From assembly GCA_009845905.1 (NCBI GenBank), contig VXYS01000004.1:586548-650547 (forward strand): a stretch of 64,000 bases of DNA. The letters are read 5' to 3'. This document shows, one piece after another, positions 34,570 through 48,727 of the stretch. The position numbers and the translations under genes were made by a program. Within the stretch, counting starts at the first letter, position 1; every line of letters begins with the position of its first letter. Below the pieces are notes generated by a model, which had not been told where the DNA came from, did not search any database, and saw only the letters and a list, made by a program, of their open reading frames with translations. The DNA comes from Gammaproteobacteria bacterium. Lineage in GTDB: Bacteria; Pseudomonadota; Gammaproteobacteria; Steroidobacterales; Foliamicaceae.

Positions 34570-37500
34570 ATGAACGACGAACGGGCCCCAGCTGCGGCTT
34601 TGTCGGCAATCCAGGCGATTGTCTGGCCGGACGGGCGCGATCCGGCGCTCCAACTGCACGGCGTCAGCGCAGGCGCGGCGCCGCTGGTCTGCGCCGGCCT
34701 GATTGACGCCGGCGCTTCGCCATGCGTGCTGGTCGTGACGCCCGAGCCGGGACGCGTGGAGCAATTCATGCAGCAGGTGGCGTGGTTGCGGGGACGCGGC
34801 GAGGGCATGGCGTTGCTGCCCGACCGGGAAACGCTCCCCTACGACCTGTTCAGCCCGCATCCCGAAATCACGTCGCGTCGCCTGGAAACGCTGTCCGGCC
34901 TGCTGGCTCACGAGGCTCCTCACACGGCGCGGGCACTGTTCGTCGCAGCGCCCACGCTGCTGGACCGCCTGCCGCCACGCGTGCAGCTTCGCCAGTGGCT
35001 TGGGGTCAGCTGCCGTACCGGGCAGGAACTGAATCCGGAAGACCTTCGCAGGAGACTCGAAGAAGCGGCCTATCTTCGCGTGCCGCTGGTCAATGAGCCG
35101 GGAGAATATGCGGTTCGCGGCGCGCTGCTGGACATTTTTCCCAGCGGCTCCCCGGCGCCGGTCCGGATCGAGTTCTTTGACCGGGAGGTCGAATCGATCC
35201 GACGGTTCAGCCCCGCCTCGCAACGCAGCACGGGAAAACTGGACTCGTTCAGCCTGTTGCCGGCGCGCGAACTGCCGCTGGATCCCGACAGCATCGACGC
35301 CTTCCGGGAGCGATTCCGGCGGCGGTTCCCGCAAAATCCGGCGCGGGCGGAGGTTTTCCGGAAACTGGGCGAGGGCGTGGCGCCGCAGGGGGCGGAGAAT
35401 TACCTTCCGCTGTTCTTCGAGCGGACCGAAACCCTCTGGGACTACCTTCCGCCCGGCAGCGCGGTCGTCCTTCTCCCGGGCGCCGCAACCGCCCTGGAAT
35501 CGGAGTGGGAAGCCATAACGGAACGTTACCGGCAGCGGGATGGCGACCTCGAACAACCCTGCCTGCCGCCGGAAGAACTCTTCGCGCCTCCGGACCTGCA
35601 CAAGACCGCCGCGGCGGGTCTGCGCAGCATCGAATGTCGGCCCGAGTCACTGGCGGACATCGCCGTTCAGGACAAGGAGCAGGACGTCAGGGCGCGGCCG
35701 GCGCCGATGGTGCCTCTGACCCGCAGCGACGAGCACACTTCACTGGAAGCCTACGCGCAGGCGCCCGGCCGGCGCATCCTGCTGGCCGCGGAAACCGCCG
35801 GTCAACGCGAACTGGTTCGCGAGTTGCTGCGCGCCAGACGGCTCAAGGCGCAGGACGTTGCGTCCTGGGCCGATTTCCTGGCCTCCAATGCGCCGTTGTG
35901 CCTGGCCGAAAGCCCGCTGGATCACGGAATCGTGCTCCACGACAGGCTGACCGTGCTGACCGAGCGCGAACTGTTCGGTCGGCAACGCCCGTTTACCCGG
36001 CGCCGGCGGCGCGGGCAGCCGCCGCCCGAAGCCATTCTGCAAAGCCTGGCCGACCTTGTCCCGGGAGCGCCCGTGGTGCATGAAGACCATGGCATCGGCC
36101 GTTACGAGGGACTGCAGCACATGGACGCGGGAGGCGCGCCGGCCGAGTTCATGCGCGTCAGGTACGCAGGCGACGACCGCCTCTACGTGCCGGTGTCCGA
36201 CATGCAACTGATTACCCGCTATACCGGAGGAAGCCCCGAGCACGCTCCGCTGCACCGGTTGGGCTCGGACGCCTGGGACCGGATCAAGCGGCGCGCGGAG
36301 CGCCAGTTGCGGGACGTCGCCGCCGAGCTGCTGCAAATGCAGGCGCGGCGCGCCGCGCGGACCATGCCGGCCATCGAGGCCCCACCTGCGGAGATGAGCG
36401 CTTTCACGGCCCGCTTCCCGTACCGGCTGACGCACGACCAGGAACGCGCCGTGGAGCAGGTGCTGGACGACCTCGCCGCCGGCCGGCCGATGGACCGGCT
36501 GATCTGCGGAGACGTGGGCTTCGGCAAGACCGAGGTGGCGCTGCGCGCGGCCTTTGCGGCCGTATTCCAGGGTCACCAGGTGGCGGTCCTGGCGCCCACC
36601 ACGCTGCTGGTCGAGCAGCACTACCGCGTATTCAGCGACCGTTTCGCCGATTGGCCCGTCCGGGTCGAAATGCTGACCCGCTTCGGCTCCGGCCGCAGGA
36701 ACGAGGAAGTGCGGGAGCGGCTTGCCGACGGGCGCGCGGACATCGTCGTCGGCTCCCACGGCCTTTTGAACGCGCGGGTGCGCTTCAAGCGGCCGGGACT
36801 GCTGGTCGTGGACGAGGAACACCGCTTCGGCGTGCGCCAGAAGGAACGCATCAAGAGCCTGCGGGCCGGCCTGCACGTGCTGACGCTCACCGCCACGCCC
36901 ATTCCCCGAACGCTGAACATGTCCCTGGGCGGACTGCGCGATCTTTCCTTGATCACGACGCCGCCGCCCGCACGCATGGCGGTCAGGACCTTCGTCACGC
37001 CGTGGCGCAACAGCCTGATCCGCGAGGCCTGCGGGCGGGAACTGCGCCGCGGGGGCGCCGTTTTCTTCGTTCACAACCGGGTAAAGGACATCGACCGTAT
37101 AGCGCGCGAAGTGCAGGCGCTGCTCGGCGACGTGCGGCTGGAAGTGGCCCACGGCCAATTGCCGGACGCCGAACTCCAGCGCGTGATGACCGACTTCTAT
37201 CACCGGCGCTTCGACGTGCTGGTGTGCACCACCATCATCGAAAGTGGACTGGACATTCCCCACGCCAACACCATGCTGATCAATCGCGCGGACCGGCTGG
37301 GACTCGCCCAGTTGCACCAGTTGCGCGGCCGGGTAGGACGATCCCATCACCAGGCCTACGCCTACCTGATCCGCCCGCACGAAAAGGAGATGACCGCCGA
37401 CGCGCACAAGCGCCTGGAGGCGATACAGGCGGCCGGCGAACTCGGCGCCGGTTTCCTGCTCGCCACCCACGACCTGGAGATCCGGGGCGCCGGTGAACTG

Positions 37501-38085
37501 CTGGGCGAAGAGCAGTCGGGGCAGATACAGCAGATCGGCTTCAGCCTCTACAACGACATGCTGAGCCGGGCCGTACAGGAGCTGCGCGACAGTCCCGCCG
37601 AGCGCCCGGGTGTCGCGGCGCAGCCGCGCGCGGACGTCGAACTGAATCTGGGCGCGCTGCTGCCCGAGGACTACATGCCCGACGTCAACCAGCGCCTGAG
37701 CTGGTACAAGCGCGTTTCCACCGCCGCGGACGCATCAAGCCTGAACGCGCTCATGGTCGAACTGGTGGACCGCTTCGGCCCGGCGCCCGATCAGGCGCTC
37801 AACCTCTTCCGGCAGGCGCGAATCCAGCAGCGCATGCGGGAGTTGGGCATACGGGTGCTGCAGGCCACGGACCGAGGCGGCGAGGCGGAGTTCTACAACG
37901 ATACGCCGGTGGACCCCCTGCACCTCGCCGCCCTGGCCCGGCGGCAGCCGGAAGAATATGCGTTGCGGCCCCACGGCGCGCTCAGGTTCCGGGCCGATCT
38001 GTCCCGGCCCGAGCGGCGCTTTAGCTACGTGGAACGCCTCCTTGCATCGCTCGAAGAGGCCCGCGGATCCGAAACCGTACACTAG
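34570..38085 (+). CDS. mfd: Transcription-repair coupling factor Mfd
   Basis: Mfd displaces RNA polymerase stalled at DNA damage and recruits UvrA. The 1171-residue product has the UvrB-like N-terminal region, an RNA polymerase-interaction domain (about 490-570, with VVHEDHGIGRYEGLQHMD), a RecG-like translocase with Walker A ICGDVGFGKTEVA and DEEH box VVDEEHRFGVRQ, and a C-terminal TRCF domain. The ATG at 34570 gives MNDERAPAAALSAI; the open frame continues upstream into the divergent promoter and is not used. Length is normal (E. coli 1148). Confidence 0.97.
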   Translation: MNDERAPAAALSAIQAIVWPDGRDPALQLHGVSAGAAPLVCAGLIDAGASPCVLVVTPEPGRVEQFMQQVAWLRGRGEGMALLPDRETLPYDLFSPHPEITSRRLETLSGLLAHEAPHTARALFVAAPTLLDRLPPRVQLRQWLGVSCRTGQELNPEDLRRRLEEAAYLRVPLVNEPGEYAVRGALLDIFPSGSPAPVRIEFFDREVESIRRFSPASQRSTGKLDSFSLLPARELPLDPDSIDAFRERFRRRFPQNPARAEVFRKLGEGVAPQGAENYLPLFFERTETLWDYLPPGSAVVLLPGAATALESEWEAITERYRQRDGDLEQPCLPPEELFAPPDLHKTAAAGLRSIECRPESLADIAVQDKEQDVRARPAPMVPLTRSDEHTSLEAYAQAPGRRILLAAETAGQRELVRELLRARRLKAQDVASWADFLASNAPLCLAESPLDHGIVLHDRLTVLTERELFGRQRPFTRRRRRGQPPPEAILQSLADLVPGAPVVHEDHGIGRYEGLQHMDAGGAPAEFMRVRYAGDDRLYVPVSDMQLITRYTGGSPEHAPLHRLGSDAWDRIKRRAERQLRDVAAELLQMQARRAARTMPAIEAPPAEMSAFTARFPYRLTHDQERAVEQVLDDLAAGRPMDRLICGDVGFGKTEVALRAAFAAVFQGHQVAVLAPTTLLVEQHYRVFSDRFADWPVRVEMLTRFGSGRRNEEVRERLADGRADIVVGSHGLLNARVRFKRPGLLVVDEEHRFGVRQKERIKSLRAGLHVLTLTATPIPRTLNMSLGGLRDLSLITTPPPARMAVRTFVTPWRNSLIREACGRELRRGGAVFFVHNRVKDIDRIAREVQALLGDVRLEVAHGQLPDAELQRVMTDFYHRRFDVLVCTTIIESGLDIPHANTMLINRADRLGLAQLHQLRGRVGRSHHQAYAYLIRPHEKEMTADAHKRLEAIQAAGELGAGFLLATHDLEIRGAGELLGEEQSGQIQQIGFSLYNDMLSRAVQELRDSPAERPGVAAQPRADVELNLGALLPEDYMPDVNQRLSWYKRVSTAADASSLNALMVELVDRFGPAPDQALNLFRQARIQQRMRELGIRVLQATDRGGEAEFYNDTPVDPLHLAALARRQPEEYALRPHGALRFRADLSRPERRFSYVERLLASLEEARGSETVH

Positions 38086-38089
38086 TGTC

Positions 38090-38737
38090 GTGCCTCGTCC
38101 CCTGCCGCATAGATCCCCTCTGTTGCCGATCGTCGCCCTGATTCAGTTCACGGCGTGCGTCCTGCTTGCCGGGCCCGTTCAGGCGCAGGATAACGACTTC
38201 CGGATCGCCCTGGAGATGATCGTGTTCCTGCAACTGGACCCGGAGGAAAGCACCGAGGACCTGATGCGTGCGTCCCCGGATCTGCCGCCGCCCGGGATCT
38301 GGCCCGCGCCGCTGGAACTGCCGGATTCCGGCCCCGCGACACCTGGGCCGCCGGCCGGGCTTCTGGCGCTGACCCGCGCGCAGTTCGCCCTGGACGGCAT
38401 CTGGTTGTCGATGCGCCGCAGCGCCGGGTACCGGCCAATGGCGCACTTCGCCTGGGCCATGCCGGCGCATTGGACCGGCGAACCGATCCCGGTTCGGCTT
38501 TCCACGCTTGCGTCCGGACCGCTGCCCTTCAGCGGACTGGCGTCACTGGAGGAGGAACGGTTCGTGCATCTCGCGCTCGACCTGCGCATGCCCGCGGTTG
38601 AAGAGGGCGGCGGCGAGTATCGAATCCGGGAACGGCGCCGCCTTCTGCTGGGGGAAGTCCACTACTTCGACCATCCCCGGTTCGGAGTCATAGCACGCCT
38701 GTTCCGCTACCGTCCGCGTCCTGAAGCGGGTGACTGA
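38090..38737 (+). CDS. csiV: CsiV-family protein, exported
   Basis: A 215-residue protein starting at a GTG just 4 bases after mfd. A signal peptide is visible (LLPIVALIQFTACVLLAGPVQAQ), then a domain with YRPMAHFAWAMPAHW and, at the end, LLLGEVHYFDHPRFGVIARL, typical of the CsiV family. In Vibrio, CsiV is a periplasmic protein that activates the class A penicillin-binding protein partner LpoA-like pathway/D-amino acid tolerance; its role here is inferred from family only. Genes of this family commonly sit next to mfd, which supports the call. It converges on the phosphorylase gene across an inverted-repeat element. Confidence 0.8.
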   Translation: MPRPLPHRSPLLPIVALIQFTACVLLAGPVQAQDNDFRIALEMIVFLQLDPEESTEDLMRASPDLPPPGIWPAPLELPDSGPATPGPPAGLLALTRAQFALDGIWLSMRRSAGYRPMAHFAWAMPAHWTGEPIPVRLSTLASGPLPFSGLASLEEERFVHLALDLRMPAVEEGGGEYRIRERRRLLLGEVHYFDHPRFGVIARLFRYRPRPEAGD

Positions 38738-38769
38738 GGGCTGACCGCTTCTTTGGGCGCTTCGATTTC

Positions 38770-38868
38770 GCGCCTTTGTGTGCCTCCTTCTCGCTGGAAG
38801 CGCCATCCTGGCTCGATTCTCGCTGTCCTGCTCCAACGTTCCCGCGAGAACGAGGCACACAAAGGCGC
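38770..38868. repeat. Inverted-repeat element with conserved core, copy 2
   Basis: Arms at 38770-38797 and 38841-38868 are 28 bp and match at 26 of 28 positions (left arm begins GCGCCTTTGTGTGCCTCC). The core at 38798-38840, read on the minus strand, begins AACGTTGGAGCAGGACAGCG and matches the core at 24633-24672 with a one-base indel and small end differences. The arms share nothing with those at 24604-24701. The right arm ends on the first base of the phosphorylase stop codon, and the element fills most of the 130-base convergent junction. Confidence 0.85.
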
Positions 38869-39635
38869 TACCGTGGGTGCGCGCGCGGTTCGGTGAGCCA
38901 GCGGAGCAGCAGTTCCCGGGCGCGCTCGAGGCCGGTATCCAGCCAGGCGGCGTGCTGTTCGATGATGCCGGCCGTTTCGCCCTCCCTGTTGCGGCCGGCC
39001 GCATAGTTGGTCACCAGTGACAGCGAAACGTAGGGTATGCCCAGTTCGCGCGCCAGCACCGCCTCCGGCATCAGGGTCATGCCCACCAGCGTGCATCCGT
39101 CCTGCTCCAGTCGGTCGATTTCCGCGGCGGTTTCCAGCCGTGGACCCTGCATGACTCCATAGACGCCCCGCAAAGTGCAGTCCGTGCCTTCGGCGGCCGC
39201 GACCAGGCCCTTGCGCATCTCCGCGTCGAAAGGGTTCGAGAACTCGACGAACGCGCTCTTGCCCGCGCCGTCCTGCGCGAAGCTGGTCTCGCGCGAGTGG
39301 GTGTAGTCGATCAGGTCATGCGGTATGACGACGGCGCCGGGGACGGCTTCCGCGACGATACCGCCCACCGAATGAATGCCCAGAATGCGCCTGGCGCTTG
39401 CCTCGGCCAGGGCCTTGAGGTTGGCGCGATAGTTGATCCGATGGGGCGCAATCGCATAGTCCGCGCCGTGCCTGTTCAGGTAGAGAACCGGAACCCGATT
39501 GAGTTGCCGAATCTCGATCGGGGCCGAGGGCGGACCATAGGGCTGATTTCCCGTCGGCGCCGTGCTTGTCGGCGGACCCATGCCCAGCCTCTCCGGTGGA
39601 GCACCGGAAATCAGCGCCAGCCCGTCAATCGCCAT
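38868..39635 (-). CDS. S-methyl-5'-thioinosine phosphorylase (MTAP/PNP family)
   Basis: A 255-residue phosphorylase of the MTAP/PNP family that cleaves methylthio-nucleosides from polyamine and quorum-signal metabolism. Family segments are LYLNRHGADYAIAPHRINYR, GVYGVMQGPRLET and GMTLMPEAVLARELGIPY. At the purine-recognition loop it has SLVTNYAAG, where adenine-specific MTAP has an Asp (TDYD); Asn there favours 6-oxopurines, as in the Pseudomonas methylthioinosine enzyme, which also lies next to nagZ. The start at 39635 overlaps the nagZ stop (TGATG). The first 40 residues (GAPPERLGMGPPTS) differ from some relatives. Confidence 0.85.
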   Translation of the reverse strand: MAIDGLALISGAPPERLGMGPPTSTAPTGNQPYGPPSAPIEIRQLNRVPVLYLNRHGADYAIAPHRINYRANLKALAEASARRILGIHSVGGIVAEAVPGAVVIPHDLIDYTHSRETSFAQDGAGKSAFVEFSNPFDAEMRKGLVAAAEGTDCTLRGVYGVMQGPRLETAAEIDRLEQDGCTLVGMTLMPEAVLARELGIPYVSLSLVTNYAAGRNREGETAGIIEQHAAWLDTGLERARELLLRWLTEPRAHPR

Positions 39636-40573
39636 CAAGCGGCGCGGCGCAGGCGGGCGAGGCGGGCCGCGGAATTGGGGCGGTCCGCGTAGCGCCAGTC
39701 CTTCAGGAGTTCGCGCACGCCCTTGGGGTCGTTGCAGATCGGCAGCATGTCGCAACCGGCCTCCAGGGCGGCCTCCACGCGTTGTCCGAGATCGCCGGCC
39801 TGTCCCGCCCCATGCATGGAAAGATCGTCGGCAAAGATCGCCCCGGAAAAACCCATGCGCCGGCGCAGCTCTTCGCGCATCCATCGGCTCGAATAGCAGG
39901 GTGTGGGATCGTCCACCGCGGGATACTGCACATGCGCGGTCATGACCGCGCGCGCGCCGGCCGCGAACAGCCGCTCGAAGGGCAAGAGATCGGCAAGCAA
40001 TGCGGAGTAGTCCCGCTCGTCCACCGGCATCTCGACGTGGGAATCGGCCGCCACCCAGCCGTGGCCCGGAAAGTGCTTGGCCACGCAGGCCATGCCGGCG
40101 GAGGCGGCGCCCCGTACAAGGGCCGAGCCGAGAATCGACACGACTTCGGGATCGCCGTGCAGGGCGCGGTCGCCGATCACGTCGCTCCTGCCGTGGTCCA
40201 CGTCCACGACCGGCGCAAAGCTGAAATCGATGCCGACCGCATCCAGTTCCAGCGCCAGCAAGCGGCCGCGGGCGCGGGCCATTTCCAGGGCCCGGCCGGG
40301 ATCGGAATCGTGCACCTCGCCGAGAATGCGGGCCGGCGGCAGGGCCGAAAAGCCCGATCGCATGCGCTGGACCCGGCCGCCCTCCTGGTCGATGGCGACG
40401 AGCACCGGACGCCCGGCGGCGGATCGAATGGCGGCAACCAGGCTGCGCACCTGGCCCGGGTGCTGGTAGTTGCGGCTGAACAGGATGACGCCGCCGACCG
40501 CGCGGTGGCGAAGCAGCTGCGCCTCGGCCGCTGAAAGGGCCAGGCCCTCGAGATCGATCATGAGCGGGCCCAA
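39635..40573 (-). CDS. nagZ: Beta-N-acetylhexosaminidase NagZ
   Basis: NagZ is the cytoplasmic enzyme that removes GlcNAc from anhydro-muropeptides during peptidoglycan recycling and so influences AmpC induction. Family GH3 motifs are VAIDQEGGRVQRM, KHFPGHGWVAADSH (catalytic His-loop) and the nucleophile region FADDLSMHGA. I prefer the TTG at 40573 (LGPLMIDLEG), which aligns with the E. coli MGPVMLDVEG start and follows a GGAG about 10 bases upstream; the ATG at 40561 is the alternative. No signal peptide, as expected. Neighbours are the phosphorylase and a YkuD protein. Confidence 0.95.
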   Translation of the reverse strand: MGPLMIDLEGLALSAAEAQLLRHRAVGGVILFSRNYQHPGQVRSLVAAIRSAAGRPVLVAIDQEGGRVQRMRSGFSALPPARILGEVHDSDPGRALEMARARGRLLALELDAVGIDFSFAPVVDVDHGRSDVIGDRALHGDPEVVSILGSALVRGAASAGMACVAKHFPGHGWVAADSHVEMPVDERDYSALLADLLPFERLFAAGARAVMTAHVQYPAVDDPTPCYSSRWMREELRRRMGFSGAIFADDLSMHGAGQAGDLGQRVEAALEAGCDMLPICNDPKGVRELLKDWRYADRPNSAARLARLRRAA

Positions 40574-40584
40574 CTCCCGCTCTC

Positions 40585-41067
40585 CTATGGCCGGATGTCG
40601 ACGCGGCAACCGGGGCCGACCAGATCGAACAGCGAAATTACGTCGGCATTGCGCATCCGCACGCAGCCGTGCGAGCGCGGCACGCCCATCGGTTCCGAAT
40701 CGGGCGTGCCGTGAATGTAGATATAGCGGCGCATGCTGTCCACGCGGCCGAGCCTGTTGTATCCGGGCTGTTCACCGCACAGCCACAGGATCCGGCTGAG
40801 CACCCAGTCCCTGCCGGGGTGTTGCCTGGCCAGTTCCTCGGTGTAGATCTCGCCGGTTGCGCGACGGCCCACGAAGACCGCGCCCGGCGACTGCCCGTCC
40901 CCGATGCAGGCCCGGATGCGATGCCGGCCGCGGGGCGTTCCCATGCTGTCGGTCAGTTCGCCGGGACCGTAACGGGACGTGGATACGGGCCATTCACCGA
41001 CAACCTTGCCGCCCTCGAGGAACTGCAGGGTTTGCCGCGATATCCCGATGAGGATTTCGGCCGCCAT
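40585..41067 (-). CDS. YkuD-domain protein without signal peptide; likely cytoplasmic L,D-carboxypeptidase
   Basis: A 160-residue protein that is almost only a YkuD (L,D-transpeptidase) domain. The catalytic set is complete: His119 (YIHGTPD) and SHGCVRMRNADV with His133, Cys135 and Arg137. Canonical L,D-transpeptidases are exported, but this one starts MAAEILIGISRQTLQFLEGG with no signal peptide or membrane segment. Acinetobacter ElsL, a signal-less YkuD protein, works as a cytoplasmic L,D-carboxypeptidase that trims muropeptides for recycling. Placement 12 bases from nagZ fits that role. The recycling function is inference from topology and context. Confidence 0.82.
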   Translation of the reverse strand: MAAEILIGISRQTLQFLEGGKVVGEWPVSTSRYGPGELTDSMGTPRGRHRIRACIGDGQSPGAVFVGRRATGEIYTEELARQHPGRDWVLSRILWLCGEQPGYNRLGRVDSMRRYIYIHGTPDSEPMGVPRSHGCVRMRNADVISLFDLVGPGCRVDIRP

Positions 41068-41079
41068 CGTTCGTGTGAC

Positions 41080-41979
41080 TCAGTGAACGGTCGCCGATTC
41101 TTCCCTGGCGGCTTCTCCCGGCTGCGGGTCCGCAGCGGGCTGATCTTCATCCGAGTCCGAGTCCCCGGCAGATTCCACGCCGGCGTCCTCTTTCTGATCC
41201 TCGGGTTCGGCCTCCAGCTTGTGGGCAAACTCCGTCAGGTGCTGTTCGCCGCTTGCCTTGAGCACATCGATCAGCAATCCGTATTCATCATCCAGGCTGT
41301 CCTGCGACAGGTTCCCCCGCAGGTAGTCGAAGTGGATGGACACGAGATAGGTATTCAGCGCGTCTTCGAGACAATAGCGTCGAATGTCGCCGATCCTCCC
41401 TTCAAGGTAAGCTTCCATGACGCTCGATCCTTCCATCAGGTTCTTGCCCGGCAAGCCGAGCAGCGCGCAGGCTTCGCGCAGACTGGGCCGCCCGCGGCCC
41501 TGAAAGCCCGACAGCGCATCCATCAGGTCGGTGTGACGCCAGTGGAAACGCGACAAGTAGTTGTTGAAGCGGAAGGCCCGGTCGTTCACTCCGGTTTCCC
41601 AGTAGTTCTTGGCCTGAATCTCGTGGCGAAGGGCGCGAAAGTTCAGCACCGGCAGGTCGAAAGCGGCCCCGTTCCAGGTTACCAGGTCGGGAACGTAGTG
41701 CCCGAGCCCGCGGAAAAAACGCATGATCAGTTCGGATTCCTTGGCATCCTCATTACCGAGCACCAGTGGCCGCACCCCTTCGTCGTTGCGAAGCACGACA
41801 CCGATCGCCACCACCTTGTGCTGAATCGGAGGAAGGAACTCCAGGCCGGTGCGTTGCTGATAGTGATGCAGCATGGCGCGCATCACCTCGCCCTCGTCCA
41901 GGTCGTCCAGTCCGTACAGCCCCCGCCCCATTTCGGCGTCCGGGACCGTTTCAATATCAAGAACCAGCTTCGCACTCAT
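41080..41979 (-). CDS. Predicted 3'-5' exonuclease related to PolB exonuclease domain
   Basis: A 299-residue DnaQ-like exonuclease of the PolB-exo2 family. Acidic metal ligands are visible in LVLDIETVPD (motif I), VTWNGAAFDLPVLNFRAL (motif II) and YCLEDALNTYLV (motif III). The last 60 residues form an acidic, disordered tail (Glu/Asp/Pro/Ala-rich). It is stand-alone, with no polymerase domain. Its start overlaps the acpS stop, so the two are probably coupled. In other gammaproteobacteria relatives of this gene are also free-standing; the physiological substrate is not known. Confidence 0.87.
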   Translation of the reverse strand: MSAKLVLDIETVPDAEMGRGLYGLDDLDEGEVMRAMLHHYQQRTGLEFLPPIQHKVVAIGVVLRNDEGVRPLVLGNEDAKESELIMRFFRGLGHYVPDLVTWNGAAFDLPVLNFRALRHEIQAKNYWETGVNDRAFRFNNYLSRFHWRHTDLMDALSGFQGRGRPSLREACALLGLPGKNLMEGSSVMEAYLEGRIGDIRRYCLEDALNTYLVSIHFDYLRGNLSQDSLDDEYGLLIDVLKASGEQHLTEFAHKLEAEPEDQKEDAGVESAGDSDSDEDQPAADPQPGEAAREESATVH

Positions 41980-42365
41980 CCGCTTTCCCCCGACACCAAT
42001 ATCGCCGTCGCCACAACCAGGCCGGCCTCATCCGTCAAACTCAGATACCCGCCGCTGACCCCGGCGGCAGCGCACGCAGCCTTGCCGCGAGGCGAAAAAA
42101 TGATTTCCGGGCGGCCCCTGCGGTCATGTCGCACTCCGGAGTCGCGGACCCACATTCCGTGGCGAAATCCCGTGCCCAGCGCCTTTACGATCGCCTCCTT
42201 GGCGGCGAACCGCATGGCCAGAAAACGTGCAGGCCTCTTTGTGGCGGCGAATTCGCGCTGCTCGGAATCCATCAGCACGCGGCGGACAAAACGGTCGCCG
42301 AACCGCCTGTATACGCGTTCGACGCGATCGATCCGCAGCAGGTCCGTCCCGATTCCGTAAATCAT
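41976..42365 (-). CDS. acpS: Holo-[acyl-carrier-protein] synthase AcpS
   Basis: AcpS attaches 4'-phosphopantetheine to acyl carrier protein. The 129-residue protein has MIYGIGTDLLRIDRV with metal ligand Asp8, and RFLAMRFAAKEAIVKALGTG with the conserved Glu. I take the ATG at 42365, which has an AGGGG element 8-11 bases upstream; a GTG three codons earlier, right after the pdxJ stop, is less likely. The pdxJ-acpS pair is the standard gammaproteobacterial order. Confidence 0.95.
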   Translation of the reverse strand: MIYGIGTDLLRIDRVERVYRRFGDRFVRRVLMDSEQREFAATKRPARFLAMRFAAKEAIVKALGTGFRHGMWVRDSGVRHDRRGRPEIIFSPRGKAACAAAGVSGGYLSLTDEAGLVVATAILVSGESG

Positions 42366-42376
42366 CGTCGCCACCC

Positions 42377-43105
42377 CTACCCGCGGGCCGCTTCCATAAG
42401 GTCTTTCATTCGCCTTACGGCCCCGGGGAAACCATCAAATATCGCCTGGGCAACGATAGCATGACCGATATTGAGTTCGGCAATCTCCCCGATCGCCGCC
42501 ACCGCCGCCGTGTTTTCGTAATGAAGGCCGTGCCCGGCGTTAACCACCAGTCCCAGCCCGGCCGCGACCGCGGCGGCGCTGCGGACACGGGCCAGTTCCT
42601 CCGCCCGGGCCGCCGCGTCGGGGGCGTCCGCGTAGACGCCCGTGTGCAATTCGACCACCGGCGCTCCGGCCTCGGCCGCGGCGCGCAACTGCGCCTCGTC
42701 GGGATCGACGAACAGCGATACCCGCACGCCGGCTGCCGCCAGTCGCGCACAAGCGCCGGCAAGCGCTTCGGCTTGCGCCCGAACATCCAGTCCGCCCTCG
42801 GTGGTGAGTTCCCGGCGCCGCTCGGGCACCAGGCAGCAATCCTCGGGACGCCATCGTTCGGCGAGCGCGAGCATTTCCTCCGTGGCGGCCATCTCCAGGT
42901 TCACCCGCACGTCCGGCGAGTCGATCAGGCGCGCAACGTCGCGGTCCTGGATGTGGCGCCGGTCCTCGCGCAGGTGCACCGTAATGTAGTCGGCGCCGGA
43001 ATCCAGCGCCTGCCGCGCGGCTTCCACCGGATCCGGATACGCGGTTCCCCGCGCCTGGCGCAAGGTAGCCACGTGATCGACATTCACTCCAAGAAGAATC
43101 TTCAC
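42377..43105 (-). CDS. pdxJ: Pyridoxine 5'-phosphate synthase PdxJ
   Basis: PdxJ joins 1-deoxyxylulose 5-phosphate and 3-amino-2-oxopropyl phosphate to make pyridoxine phosphate. The 242-residue TIM barrel has [18 protein letters not shown] near the N-terminus, [28 protein letters not shown] and the C-terminal [11 protein letters not shown] and [11 protein letters not shown]. The GTG at 43105 gives the usual [11 protein letters not shown] start. It lies between ligA (83 bases downstream end to start) and acpS; recO and era, often upstream elsewhere, are not here. Confidence 0.95.
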   Translation of the reverse strand: MKILLGVNVDHVATLRQARGTAYPDPVEAARQALDSGADYITVHLREDRRHIQDRDVARLIDSPDVRVNLEMAATEEMLALAERWRPEDCCLVPERRRELTTEGGLDVRAQAEALAGACARLAAAGVRVSLFVDPDEAQLRAAAEAGAPVVELHTGVYADAPDAAARAEELARVRSAAAVAAGLGLVVNAGHGLHYENTAAVAAIGEIAELNIGHAIVAQAIFDGFPGAVRRMKDLMEAARG

Positions 43106-43188
43106 CTCAAACGCCCCTGTGGGGTTTCTTTCGAGAGGTAGTGTGACAGCTTGAATCGCCGACCGCAACGCCGGCGGACGCTCCAGTC

Positions 43189-48256
<5,068 letters not shown>

Positions 48257-48303
48257 TGACTGCGGTTCTCAAGGGCGGGTCGAGTGGTGTAAATTCCCCT
48301 GCC
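48257..48303 (+). promoter_or_regulatory. Short divergent region before queF
   Basis: The 47 bases between smc and queF contain GTGTAAATTCCC at 48287-48298, a possible plus-strand -10 (TAAATT) so close to the ATG at 48304 that the leader would be very short. No -35 is clear. Confidence 0.3.
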
Positions 48304-48699
48304 ATGAACCCCATCCTTGAGACTTTTCCGAACCCGCGCACGGGCCGCAATTATACCATCAGGGTGCGCGCGCCCGAGTTCACCTGCCTGTGCCCGAAGA
48401 CCGGCCAGCCGGACTTCGCGGAGCTGGTGATCGACTACGTGCCGGATGCCCATTGCGTGGAACTCAAGTCGCTGAAACTGTATCTGAACTCGTTCCGCGA
48501 CCGCGGCGCGTTTCACGAGGCGGTCACGAACGAAATCCTCGATGAACTGGTGTCGCTGACCCGGCCGCGCCATATGCAAATCAGCGCCCGATTCAATGTC
48601 CGGGGCGGACTCTACACCACGGTCACGGCAGAGCACCGCTCGCCGGGCTGGGACCCCGATTCGCCGATTGATGAGAACCGCGCCGAAGACACCGCATAA
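48304..48699 (+). CDS. queF: NADPH-dependent 7-cyano-7-deazaguanine reductase QueF (short type)
   Basis: QueF reduces preQ0 to preQ1 in queuosine synthesis. The 131-residue protein is the short unimodular form (Bacillus type) rather than the longer E. coli type. The nucleophilic Cys30 lies in [16 protein letters not shown] with the general acid Asp37, and the QueF motif is [20 protein letters not shown]. The start at 48304 ([11 protein letters not shown]) fits family length. It lies 28 bases before dksA. Confidence 0.94.
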   Translation: MNPILETFPNPRTGRNYTIRVRAPEFTCLCPKTGQPDFAELVIDYVPDAHCVELKSLKLYLNSFRDRGAFHEAVTNEILDELVSLTRPRHMQISARFNVRGGLYTTVTAEHRSPGWDPDSPIDENRAEDTA

Positions 48700-48727
48700 C
48701 GCTATAATGCCGCGCGCTTGCAAGACC
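48700..48727 (+). promoter_or_regulatory. dksA promoter
   Basis: A perfect TATAAT at 48703-48708, 20 bases before the ATG chosen for dksA, predicts transcription starting near 48715. No good -35 is seen at the normal distance inside the end of queF. An ATG at 48707 inside this box is therefore unlikely to be a translation start. Confidence 0.55.

Noticed and set aside
43106..43188. Gap between ligA and pdxJ as a possible small gene.
   Set aside because: Only 83 bases with no ribosome-binding site or open frame of note.
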